Part shown: positions 6,425 through 13,667 of the stretch, in pieces
Layout of the letters: each line of letters begins with the position of its first letter
Numbering within the stretch: the stretch's first letter is position 1
NCBI GenBank assembly: GCA_964441705.1
Contig: CAYTWF010000068.1
Coordinates: 1 to 14,230, forward strand
DNA length: 14,230 nucleotides
Direction of reading: 5' to 3'
Origin: Eshraghiella sp964441705
Lineage (GTDB): Bacteria; Bacillota; Clostridia; Lachnospirales; Lachnospiraceae
Notes under the pieces: generated by a model
The model's input: the letters and a program-made list of their open reading frames with translations, nothing else
The model's database searches: none
Told to the model about the DNA's origin: nothing
Position numbers and translations under genes: made by a program

Positions 6425-7330
6425 ATGCCTATCAGAACACAGAATGATTTGCCTGCAAAGGCAGTACTTGAAAATGAAAATATATTTGTTATGGATGAGG
6501 ACAGAGCACTTTCACAGGACATAAGACCACTTGAGATACTTATACTTAATCTCATGCCACTTAAGGAAGAGACAGAGGTTCAGCTATTAAGAGCATTATC
6601 CAACACACCATTGCAGATTAATATAACCTTTTTACAGATGGCAACCTATACGTCAACACATACAGCAGCATCGCATCTCAATCAGTTCTATGTAACCTTT
6701 GACGAGGTTAAGAGCCGTAAGTTTGATGGAATGATAATTACGGGAGCACCAATTGAGCACCTTGATTTTGAAGAGGTGGATTACTGGCCTGAGCTTACAC
6801 AGATTATGAATTGGACTAAGACTAATGTTACATCTACATTTCATATTTGCTGGGGAGCACAGGCAGGGCTTTATTATCATTTTGGAGTGCACAAAATATG
6901 GCTTGAAAAGAAGCTTTCAGGGATATATACTCATAGAGTACTTAATCGTAAGATTCCTCTTGTGAGAGGCTTTGATGATGTGTTTGTTGCACCTCATTCA
7001 AGACATACAGCTTCATCTCCTGAGGATATTCGCAAATGTCCTGAACTGGTGGTGCTTGCACAGTCAGAGGACGCAGGAGACTTACTTGTTATGACCAGAG
7101 ATGGCAAGCAGATATTTGTGCTTGGACATCTTGAATATGACAGGATGACACTTGATACAGAATATAGAAGAGATATGGATAAAGGACTTAATCCTGATAT
7201 TCCAATTAATTATTATACCAATGATGATCCATCTATCAGACCTGAACTTACATGGAGAGCCACGTCTAACTGTCTGTATTCCAACTGGTTGGATTATTAC
7301 GTGTATCAGAGTACACCATATATTTTATAA
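6425..7330 (+). CDS. metA: Homoserine O-acetyltransferase (MetA family)
   Basis: Acylates homoserine in the first committed step of methionine synthesis; cytoplasmic. The 301 residues match the usual MetA length. The catalytic nucleophile C142 (HICWGAQAGLYYHFG) and H235 and E237 (GHLEYD) fall at canonical positions. Residue 111 is glutamate (TGAPIEHLDFEEVDYW). In this family a glutamate here favours acetyl-CoA and a glycine favours succinyl-CoA, so I predict an acetyltransferase despite the common annotation as succinyltransferase. The start lies three bases after the ligA stop; AAAGGA at 6409-6414 lies inside the end of ligA. No SAM riboswitch or separate promoter is visible upstream, so it is likely co-transcribed with ligA. 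Confidence 0.95.
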   Translation: MPIRTQNDLPAKAVLENENIFVMDEDRALSQDIRPLEILILNLMPLKEETEVQLLRALSNTPLQINITFLQMATYTSTHTAASHLNQFYVTFDEVKSRKFDGMIITGAPIEHLDFEEVDYWPELTQIMNWTKTNVTSTFHICWGAQAGLYYHFGVHKIWLEKKLSGIYTHRVLNRKIPLVRGFDDVFVAPHSRHTASSPEDIRKCPELVVLAQSEDAGDLLVMTRDGKQIFVLGHLEYDRMTLDTEYRRDMDKGLNPDIPINYYTNDDPSIRPELTWRATSNCLYSNWLDYYVYQSTPYIL

Positions 7331-7344
7331 ATGGAGAGTGAGAT

Positions 7345-7989
7345 ATGCAGTATACCAATCTTTTGTTTGACCTGGATGGAACGTTGACAGACCCCGGAAT
7401 CGGAATTACCAATTCAGTTATGTATGCACTTGAACGCTTTGGTATTAAGGAAACGGACAGAACGAGTCTGTATAAGTTTATTGGACCGCCGCTGCTGGAT
7501 TCCTTCAGGGATTTTTATGGATTTAATGAGGCGGAATCACTGAAGGCGCTTGGGTATTACCGGGAGTATTTTGGAGTAAGAGGCCTCTTTGAAAATGAGG
7601 TGTATAATGGAATACCTGAGGTTCTTGATACACTTAAGAGCCATGGCTTAAGGCTGTTTGTTGCGACCTCTAAGCCTACAGAGTACTCTGTAAGAATACT
7701 TGAGAAATTCGACCTGATTAAGTATTTTGAATATGTATCAGGAAGCGCAATGGATGAGAATAACAGTGCCAAGTCCATGATAATTGACCATGCATTAACC
7801 AAATTTTCTCTTAAAAGAGAAGAAACCCTTATGATTGGTGACAGAATGCATGATATAAACGGGGCTAAGCTTAACCATATTGACAGTGCGGGAGTTGCCT
7901 ATGGTTATGGTAGTGTTGAGGAGCTTACAAATGCGGGAGCAGATATAATATACAACACAGTTGAGGACCTTAGACAGCTGGTTATGTAA
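7345..7989 (+). CDS. HAD-superfamily phosphatase, phosphoglycolate phosphatase-like
   Basis: A 214-residue haloacid-dehalogenase hydrolase with a class I helical cap. Motif I is FDLDGTLTD (nucleophile D9, acid/base D11). Motif II is VATSKP (T108/S109), motif III lysine is K143 (SAKSMI), and motif IV is MIGDRMHD (D166, D170). The layout fits the Gph/PpaX and small-molecule 5'-nucleotidase branch, but the substrate cannot be read from sequence. The ribosome site is GGAGAGTGAG at 7334-7343 and the gap after metA is 14 nt, so it is in the same transcript. I leave the gene symbol empty because phosphoglycolate, pyrophosphate and nucleotide substrates are all plausible. Confidence 0.9.
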   Translation: MQYTNLLFDLDGTLTDPGIGITNSVMYALERFGIKETDRTSLYKFIGPPLLDSFRDFYGFNEAESLKALGYYREYFGVRGLFENEVYNGIPEVLDTLKSHGLRLFVATSKPTEYSVRILEKFDLIKYFEYVSGSAMDENNSAKSMIIDHALTKFSLKREETLMIGDRMHDINGAKLNHIDSAGVAYGYGSVEELTNAGADIIYNTVEDLRQLVM

Positions 7990-8003
7990 TGAGGTGATGG
8001 GTA

Positions 8004-9053
8004 TTGAGAAATGTATTGCTGTTTGACCTTAAGGAAGGCATGATAGTAGGACGGGATGTATATACAAGCTCTGGACTGATGGTTATTCCAGAGGGTGTAG
8101 TTCTAACGGGGCCGATTATCAGACACCTTACAGAATTGGGAATTGACGGACTTCTTATTCAGGATGAGATTGTAGAGACTCCTGTTAATGTTGAAGCCAA
8201 AAAGTATTTTGAGAAGTTTAACAAGAATTATACCTCTGTTAAGGACAGCCTTAATAACTCATTTGCAGATATTGTGAATAAGAATATCAGTAATGAGGAT
8301 ATTACCAATGTTGTTAGTGAAAGCTGGAAGCTTTTTGAACAGGGAAATGGACATGATATGATAGGCATGCTTTTTTCCATGCATACATATTCTGATACTA
8401 CCTATATGCACAGTATGAATGTAGGAATGATTGCGTCCTTACTTGGCAAGTGGCTTGGATGGTCAGAGGATAAGGTAAAGCTGCTTAATGCCTGCGGATT
8501 GTTTCATGATATTGGCAAGCTGATGATTCCCAAAAGTGTTCTGGATAAGCCTTCACGACTGGATGAAAAGGAATATTCAATTATGCAGCTGCACCCAATC
8601 TATGGCTATAAGCTTCTTCGTGAGCTGGATTTGGATGAGAGAATTCTTAACTGTGCAATTATGCATCATGAACGCTGTAATGGAACCGGATATCCCTTTA
8701 AGCTGACAGGTGATAAAATCGACGATTTTGCCAAGGTGGTTGCAATTGCAGATGTGTATGAGGCAATGACCGCCAACAGGGTATATCGCGGACCGGTATG
8801 TCCATTTGATGTAATTGCACAGTTTGAGGAAACAGGCTTTGACATATATGAGACCAAATATCTGCTGGTATTTCTTCAGAATATTGTAGATTCTTATCTT
8901 CATTCCAGAGTGCGCCTTAATAATGGCGAGACTGCGGAGATTGTACTGATTAACAGACAAAAAGGCTCAAAGCCTCTTGTCATTACCTCAAGTGGTAAGC
9001 CTGTTAATTTAATTGCAGAGCCTGAGCTTAAGATTGAACAGGTTTTGGGTTAG
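8004..9053 (+). CDS. HD-GYP domain protein, putative c-di-GMP phosphodiesterase
   Basis: HD-GYP proteins hydrolyse cyclic di-GMP. The 349-residue protein starts at TTG 8004. It is preceded by GAGGTGAT (7991-7998), an extended match to the 16S rRNA 3' end, 5 nt away; no in-frame ATG fits. The N-terminal region of about 120 residues resembles the DUF3391-like leader often found before HD-GYP domains and has no receiver, PAS or membrane segment. The metal-binding set is visible: H136, H168-D169 (FHDIGK), H197, H221-H222 and D250 (IADVYEAMT). The signature reads HHERCNGTGYP, with N in place of the usual D before the G; this residue is not a metal ligand. K172 and R259 are also present. It is the last gene of the rluF-led cluster. 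Confidence 0.9.
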   Translation: MRNVLLFDLKEGMIVGRDVYTSSGLMVIPEGVVLTGPIIRHLTELGIDGLLIQDEIVETPVNVEAKKYFEKFNKNYTSVKDSLNNSFADIVNKNISNEDITNVVSESWKLFEQGNGHDMIGMLFSMHTYSDTTYMHSMNVGMIASLLGKWLGWSEDKVKLLNACGLFHDIGKLMIPKSVLDKPSRLDEKEYSIMQLHPIYGYKLLRELDLDERILNCAIMHHERCNGTGYPFKLTGDKIDDFAKVVAIADVYEAMTANRVYRGPVCPFDVIAQFEETGFDIYETKYLLVFLQNIVDSYLHSRVRLNNGETAEIVLINRQKGSKPLVITSSGKPVNLIAEPELKIEQVLG

Positions 9054-10381
9054 CTTTTTTTGACGGCCTTTTTAACATAGTGATTGTAATGAGTAATGTT
9101 AAGTATAGAATTAATTATTTGACTGATTAGCAGTCCGAAGGTATAGGCGGTTATTCCAAATCGCGGAATAAGCAGAACTATACACAGCATATTAAAGATT
9201 TCACAAAGCATGTTGTTGGCAAAAACACGGGCAGTCTGCCCAAGTGCGTGCAGCATGCTTTTGTATGTTGTTGTAAGGTATATGAAGGGGCAGACCCACG
9301 CAATCAGGCGTATGAATCGTGCAAGCTGTTTTTCATGAAAAATTAATGCAGCAAGAGGTGCCCCTGCTAATATAAGCACCAGAATACAGATAATTCCAAA
9401 TATACTTGAAAAACAGAAGGCCTGATGGCCTCTTTTTTTTAGCATAGAGGGATTATCCTGCAGCTTGGATACATCCGGTAAAAGCATCTGGGATATGGCA
9501 TTGGTAAGAGTGGAAGGGAAAAGTATAACTGGCAGTGCCATTCCTGCAACTATTCCCAAAAGTGACAGTGCAGCATTATAGGAATAGCCATACATCTGCA
9601 GCATCAGGGGAATCAGTGCTATTTCAACACTTTGCATTATGTGAAGCATAAGCCTGTTCATGGATACAGGCGCAGAGGTTGACATAATATCCTTAAGCAT
9701 TGTATGAATTTCAATCCGCTGACCTGAGGCAAGAATATGTGGCAGTCTTTTTTTCTTAAGAGCAATTATTGATACACACAGTATTGATGAGCCGATTTCT
9801 CCTGCCAAAAGTCCTTTAATTCCCACAGAAGCGTCAAGAATTCGTCCCTGTTCCTTATAAATTCCAACAATTACGGCGACACTGCATATTCGTACCAGCT
9901 GTTCAAACAGCTGAGAAACAGCAGGGACACTGGCTTGCTCCTTACCAATATAGTAGCTGCTTATCATGGCATGAATACAGGAAAAGGGTATGGAATATGA
10001 AAGTATGCATATTAAAGGTCTGCAGGCATAATTGTGAAATATATACCTGGCAATCTGTCCGGAGAAAATGTTAACAATCACACAGGAAAGTATACTTAAG
10101 GAAAGGGATATGCAGGTGCACATTATTGCGTTAACAATGGAGGCTTTGTAGCGTCCACTGGACTGGTACAGGGCAGTAAAACGGGATACGGACACCTCAA
10201 GACCGGCGATACCCGCACCATAGCATATGGCGGATATGGGAAGAACAAGCTGGTACAGACCAACACCCTGAGAACCTATTGTTCTGGAAAGATATACTCT
10301 GAATATGAAGCCCAGGATTCTTGTAATAACACCCGCAGCAGTAAGTATAAAAGCCCCCTTTAAAAAATTGTTTTTTTTCAT
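9050..10381 (-). CDS. SpoVB/MVF-type polysaccharide flippase-like membrane protein
   Basis: A 443-residue polytopic membrane protein of the MOP superfamily. The N-terminus (FLKGAFILTAAGVITRILGFIFRVYLSRTIGSQGVGLYQL) closely follows SpoVB, a putative exporter of lipid-linked cell-wall or polysaccharide precursors. About twelve hydrophobic segments are visible (roughly 8-30, 42-60, 85-107, 122-145, 160-177, 188-207, 237-262, 270-298, 322-347, 357-378, 388-406, 410-432). SpoVB of Bacillus is about 518 residues with 14 segments, so this is a shorter relative. A sporulation role should not be assumed. The ribosome site is weak; the start is chosen from homology. Four A-tracts of 7-8 bases lie in the coding strand. 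The stop codon overlaps that of the convergent HD-GYP gene, and no terminator lies between them. Confidence 0.85.
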   Translation of the reverse strand: MKKNNFLKGAFILTAAGVITRILGFIFRVYLSRTIGSQGVGLYQLVLPISAICYGAGIAGLEVSVSRFTALYQSSGRYKASIVNAIMCTCISLSLSILSCVIVNIFSGQIARYIFHNYACRPLICILSYSIPFSCIHAMISSYYIGKEQASVPAVSQLFEQLVRICSVAVIVGIYKEQGRILDASVGIKGLLAGEIGSSILCVSIIALKKKRLPHILASGQRIEIHTMLKDIMSTSAPVSMNRLMLHIMQSVEIALIPLMLQMYGYSYNAALSLLGIVAGMALPVILFPSTLTNAISQMLLPDVSKLQDNPSMLKKRGHQAFCFSSIFGIICILVLILAGAPLAALIFHEKQLARFIRLIAWVCPFIYLTTTYKSMLHALGQTARVFANNMLCEIFNMLCIVLLIPRFGITAYTFGLLISQIINSILNITHYNHYVKKAVKKS

Positions 10382-10457
10382 AAATGACTCTGAAGTCTTT
10401 TTATCATTTTATTCACTGGCTGCATAAGATATTATAGAAAAGAATGAGGAGAAGAGT
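10382..10457. promoter_or_regulatory. Short divergent intergenic region (flippase / cysteine desulfurase)
   Basis: These 76 bases separate two divergent start codons, so promoters for both should lie here or just inside the genes. An AT core at 10430-10436 reads TATTAT forward and TATAAT on the minus strand. I find no good -35 partner at 16-18 nt for either direction. GAGGAGA at 10446-10452 is the ribosome site of the desulfurase gene. Confidence 0.4.
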
Positions 10458-11582
10458 ATGAAGGTATATCTTGATAATGCAGCAACCACTCCGCTGCTTC
10501 CGGCCAGTGCAGAGGCAATGAGGCAGTATTATATAAAAGACAGCTATAACCCGTCAGCAGCATATTCAGATTCCAAGCGGGTCAGAAAAACACTGGATAA
10601 CTGCAGGGAGAAAATTGCACAGCTTATAGGCGCATCGGCAGAGGAAATATTTTTCACATCCGGAGGCACTGAGTCAGACAACTGGGCGTGTCATATTGGC
10701 TTTGAACAGAACAAACACTGCATTACCTCAGCCATTGAGCACAAGGCTGTACTTATGCCATTTAGGGAATACAGCGGTCACGGAGGGCGGGTTGACTATA
10801 TTCTTCCAGGCAGGGACGGCATAATTAATCCCAATAATGTAAAAAGAGCACTGAAAAGGGACACCGGATTCATATCAATAATGACAGCCAATAATGAAAT
10901 AGGAACTATTGAGCCTATAAAAGATATTGGACATATTGCAAGGGAATATGATATATTGTTTCATACAGATGCAGTGCAGGCCTTTGGACATATTCCGGTT
11001 AATGTGGATGAGCTGTGCGTTGATATGCTAAGTGTATCAGCACATAAATTCAGAGGTCCCAAGGGCTGCGGTTTTTTATATATAAGAAAGGGAGTTGGGC
11101 CTTTTCCTATGATATATGGAGGCGGACAGGAGATGGGAATGCGCTCCGGTACAGAGAATGTTCCGGGAATTGTGGGCATGACAGTGGCAGCTCAATATGC
11201 CTGCCAGAGAATCAGGTATACAATGGAATATGAACGAAAGCTTCAGGGCTATATGCTTGGAAGAATACAGAGCGAAATCAGGGATGTACATGTTAATGGA
11301 AGCATAGAAAGCAGGCTGGCAAATAATATTAATATAGGAATAAAAGGAATTGATGCAGGCTCATTGCTGGTGCTTCTTGATATGGATGGAATTGACGCCT
11401 CTTCAGGCTCTGCCTGTTCAGCCGCCAACAAAGAGCCGTCCCATGTATTAAGGTCAGTTAACTGCCCACCGGAATATATTAACGGCTCCATTCGCATGAC
11501 CATTGATTCAACTGTCACGATGCAGCAGGCTGATTATGTAATATCCAGATTGAAATATAATATTAACGAATTGAGGAAATGA
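10458..11582 (+). CDS. Cysteine desulfurase (NifS/IscS family)
   Basis: A PLP enzyme that takes sulfur from cysteine to form a protein persulfide. It has 374 residues. YLDNAATTP opens the protein. Other visible residues are H95 (IEHKAV), D171 (FHTDAVQ, PLP nitrogen) and the Schiff-base lysine K197 (SAHKFRGPKG). The catalytic C320 sits in SSGSACSA, the group I type with a long mobile loop. The usual NPSSxH histidine region reads NPSAAYSD, and SIRFSLG reads SIRMTID, so it is somewhat divergent. It lies 3 nt upstream of mnmA, whose ribosome site overlaps its last codons. I infer that it is a dedicated sulfur donor for tRNA thiolation, like YrvO beside MnmA in Bacillus. No iscU- or nifU-like scaffold gene is adjacent. 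Confidence 0.92.
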   Translation: MKVYLDNAATTPLLPASAEAMRQYYIKDSYNPSAAYSDSKRVRKTLDNCREKIAQLIGASAEEIFFTSGGTESDNWACHIGFEQNKHCITSAIEHKAVLMPFREYSGHGGRVDYILPGRDGIINPNNVKRALKRDTGFISIMTANNEIGTIEPIKDIGHIAREYDILFHTDAVQAFGHIPVNVDELCVDMLSVSAHKFRGPKGCGFLYIRKGVGPFPMIYGGGQEMGMRSGTENVPGIVGMTVAAQYACQRIRYTMEYERKLQGYMLGRIQSEIRDVHVNGSIESRLANNINIGIKGIDAGSLLVLLDMDGIDASSGSACSAANKEPSHVLRSVNCPPEYINGSIRMTIDSTVTMQQADYVISRLKYNINELRK

Positions 11583-11585
11583 ATT

Positions 11586-12629
11586 ATGGAAAAAATAGCC
11601 GTTGGAATGTCAGGTGGTGTGGACTCCACTGTAACAGCATATCTTTTGCAGAAGGAAGGCTATGATATAACAGGCGTTACCATGGTGGTGTATGGAGAAG
11701 GCAGTGCCGCTAAGCAGCCAATAGCCATAGAAGCCCGCAGAATATGTGATATGCTTCATATACCCCATGTGGTGCTTGATGTGAGAAATGAATTCAGACA
11801 AAGGGTAATTAATGATTTTATCAGTGAATATCAAAAGGGCAGAACCCCAAATCCATGCCTTATGTGCAACCGCTATATCAAGTGGGGTGCCATTCTTGAC
11901 TATTGTGATGCCAATGGAATCGACAAAATGGCAACTGGTCATTATGCATGTCTTGTAAAGCTGGATAACGGAAGAATTTCTGTAAGAAAATCAGACTTTG
12001 ACCGCAAGGACCAGTCATATGTACTGTATAAGCTTACTCAGGAGCAGCTTGCCAGGACAATAATGCCGCTTGGCGTATATGAAAAAGAAAAAGTAAGACA
12101 GATAGCACAAGAGATTGGACTTCATGTAGCCAACAAGCCTGATAGTGAGGATATATGCTTTATTCCTGATAATGACCATTACAGATTCATAACCCAGACA
12201 GTTGGTAAGCTTCCGGAAAAAGGTGATTTTGTTGACAGTAACGGCAAAGTGCTGGGAAAACATAAAGGTATAATAAGATATACAATTGGACAGCGCAAGG
12301 GTCTTGGAATTGCAATGGGCAGACCTGTGTTTGTTACAGACATAGATGCAAAGAATAACCGTGTGGTGCTGTCGGATTCAGAGGACCTTATGAGTGACGA
12401 GCTGTGTGCTGATGAGATTAATTATATGGGCACGGACAGGCTGGACGAGCTTAGCTGTATTGCCAAGATAAGATATGCCCACAAAGGAGCACGCTGCGTT
12501 GCAACAGCTGCTGACGGGGTAATGAGAATAAGGTTTGAAGAGCCTCAGAGAGCAGCAACACCGGGTCAGGCAGTAGTGCTGTATGATGAGGCTGGAGTGA
12601 TACTTGCAGGGGGAACGATACGAAAATAA
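11586..12629 (+). CDS. mnmA: tRNA-specific 2-thiouridylase MnmA
   Basis: ATP-dependent thiolation of U34 in tRNAs for Lys, Glu and Gln, using persulfide sulfur from a desulfurase. It has 347 residues. The PP-loop SGGVDST (9-15) binds ATP. The two catalytic cysteines are C94 (NPCLMCN, equivalent to C102 of E. coli) and C191 (DSEDICFI, equivalent to C199). C91 is an additional cysteine three residues before C94. MATGHY (115-120), DRKDQSYVLYKL (139-150) and the TIGQRKGLGI motif are conserved, and the C-terminal beta-barrel ends PGQAVVLYDEAGVILAGGTI. GAGGAAA at 11573-11579 is the ribosome site. It is co-transcribed with the desulfurase and followed by a terminator. Confidence 0.96.
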   Translation: MEKIAVGMSGGVDSTVTAYLLQKEGYDITGVTMVVYGEGSAAKQPIAIEARRICDMLHIPHVVLDVRNEFRQRVINDFISEYQKGRTPNPCLMCNRYIKWGAILDYCDANGIDKMATGHYACLVKLDNGRISVRKSDFDRKDQSYVLYKLTQEQLARTIMPLGVYEKEKVRQIAQEIGLHVANKPDSEDICFIPDNDHYRFITQTVGKLPEKGDFVDSNGKVLGKHKGIIRYTIGQRKGLGIAMGRPVFVTDIDAKNNRVVLSDSEDLMSDELCADEINYMGTDRLDELSCIAKIRYAHKGARCVATAADGVMRIRFEEPQRAATPGQAVVLYDEAGVILAGGTIRK

Positions 12630-12633
12630 ATAC

Positions 12634-12680
12634 AGGCATTGTACCTTGCAATTAATAATCCCATGGTACAATGCCTTTTA
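12634..12680. terminator. Terminator after mnmA, shared with facing phosphatase gene
   Basis: AGGCATTGTACC at 12634-12645 pairs perfectly with 12665-12676 (12 bp) across a 19-nt loop. TTTTA follows for the plus strand. It starts 4 nt after the mnmA stop. The minus-strand gene ends 8 nt beyond the right arm, so the stem may work for it too, although the minus-strand T-run is poor. Confidence 0.78.
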
Positions 12681-12683
12681 TGT

Positions 12684-13493
12684 TTACTCGATTGGTATAA
12701 AAGAAATATTGCGGCTGTCATAGGATGCCACATATCTGAAGCCACAGTTAATAAGAATGTCCTGGGCTGTCTTAAAGGCGTAGCCGAGATTCTTAACGTA
12801 ATGAGCATCGGAGCCAAGAGTTATTATCTCGCCGCCCAGCTCTCTATAGCGTTTGAGAAGGGTAATTGTTGGGACAAAGGTAGTCAGCCCCTTGGTAAGA
12901 CCTCTGGTATTAAGCTCGATTCCATGCCCTTTGGCAATAATATTCTTAAGAATCATTTCTGTTATATCATAGAAATCGTTATCATTATATACATATTCCC
13001 TGTCAGGTATATATCTTCTTATATAATCAAGATGACCGTATACATCATAATCGTCATATGCAGTTACGTTACGAAGAATTGCCTGAAAATATTCCATAAT
13101 ACAATCCTTTGTAGAACGGTTCTCCCAGTATTCCGGATAATATGGGTCTTTTTCGTTAATAATATGGGAGGAGCCAATAACAAAATCAAAAGGATATGAC
13201 TTAACAAACTGTGTATTAATTCCGTCAATCTCAGGATTAAGTCCAAGCTCGATGCCTATCTTGACCTTGATTACATTACTGTATTCAAGCTTGAGCTTTC
13301 CAAGTGTATCAAAGTATTCCTCAGGGTCTACGCGAAACATTGTGCTGCCGTTCTCCTGTGGATAATCAAAATCTACGTGGTCGGTAATGCATATTTCCTT
13401 CATCCCAAGGGATACAGCCTTGTTAATGTGGTCAGCAGGACTGACCTCGCTGTCAGTTGAAAAGCTGGTGTGAACGTGATAATCTCCAATCAT
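12684..13493 (-). CDS. PHP-domain histidinol-phosphatase (HisK/HisJ family)
   Basis: A 269-residue metal-dependent phosphoesterase of the PHP family; the HisK/HisJ branch removes phosphate from histidinol phosphate in histidine synthesis. Metal ligands are visible in order: H6 and H8 (DYHVHTSFSTDSE), D14, H39 (ITDHVDF), E82 (GIELGLNPE), H110 (GSSHI), H154 (GHLDY), D229 and H231 (LGSDAHYV). The GSSH and ENRSTKDCIMEYF segments favour histidinol phosphatase over polymerase-type PHP domains. AGGAG at 13500-13504 precedes the ATG. No other his genes are nearby, so the substrate is inferred from family only. It is transcribed on its own, divergently from gap. Confidence 0.85.
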   Translation of the reverse strand: MIGDYHVHTSFSTDSEVSPADHINKAVSLGMKEICITDHVDFDYPQENGSTMFRVDPEEYFDTLGKLKLEYSNVIKVKIGIELGLNPEIDGINTQFVKSYPFDFVIGSSHIINEKDPYYPEYWENRSTKDCIMEYFQAILRNVTAYDDYDVYGHLDYIRRYIPDREYVYNDNDFYDITEMILKNIIAKGHGIELNTRGLTKGLTTFVPTITLLKRYRELGGEIITLGSDAHYVKNLGYAFKTAQDILINCGFRYVASYDSRNISFIPIE

Positions 13494-13527
13494 GGTATTC
13501 TCCTAATCTCTAATTCATAACCTATAA

Positions 13528-13554
13528 ATTATCTTGTCCTGCGAGATTTGTCAA
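13528..13554 (-). promoter_or_regulatory. Probable promoter of the PHP phosphatase gene
   Basis: On the minus strand a perfect TTGACA (13549-13554) is followed after 15 nt by GATAAT (13528-13533). The spacing is shorter than ideal; TAATTT at 17 nt is the alternative -10. It sits 35 nt upstream of the start codon. Confidence 0.55.
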
Positions 13555-13570
13555 TATTTTAAATTTAGGG

Positions 13571-13599
13571 TTGAAATTTTTGGATAAAGAAGGTAGAAT
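13571..13599 (+). promoter_or_regulatory. gap promoter (sigma-A type)
   Basis: TTGAAA (13571-13576) and TAGAAT (13594-13599) are separated by exactly 17 nt, each 5/6 to consensus. Transcription would start near 13606, giving a leader of about 60 nt that is T-rich and ends with AGGAGG (13652-13657). Confidence 0.75.
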
Positions 13600-13667
13600 A
13601 CACATAGATTGATTTTTTATTAACAATCCTTTAATTATTTCATTTTTATTCAGGAGGAATTCAAAAA

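Noticed and set aside
6425..6445. Separate methionine-responsive control of metA
   Set aside because: Only three bases separate it from ligA, leaving no room for a SAM riboswitch or T-box, and none was seen within the end of ligA.
12639..13199. Plus-strand open frame of 186 codons
   Set aside because: It is antisense to the PHP phosphatase, which has a full set of metal-binding motifs; the plus frame has no family resemblance and begins inside the terminator hairpin.
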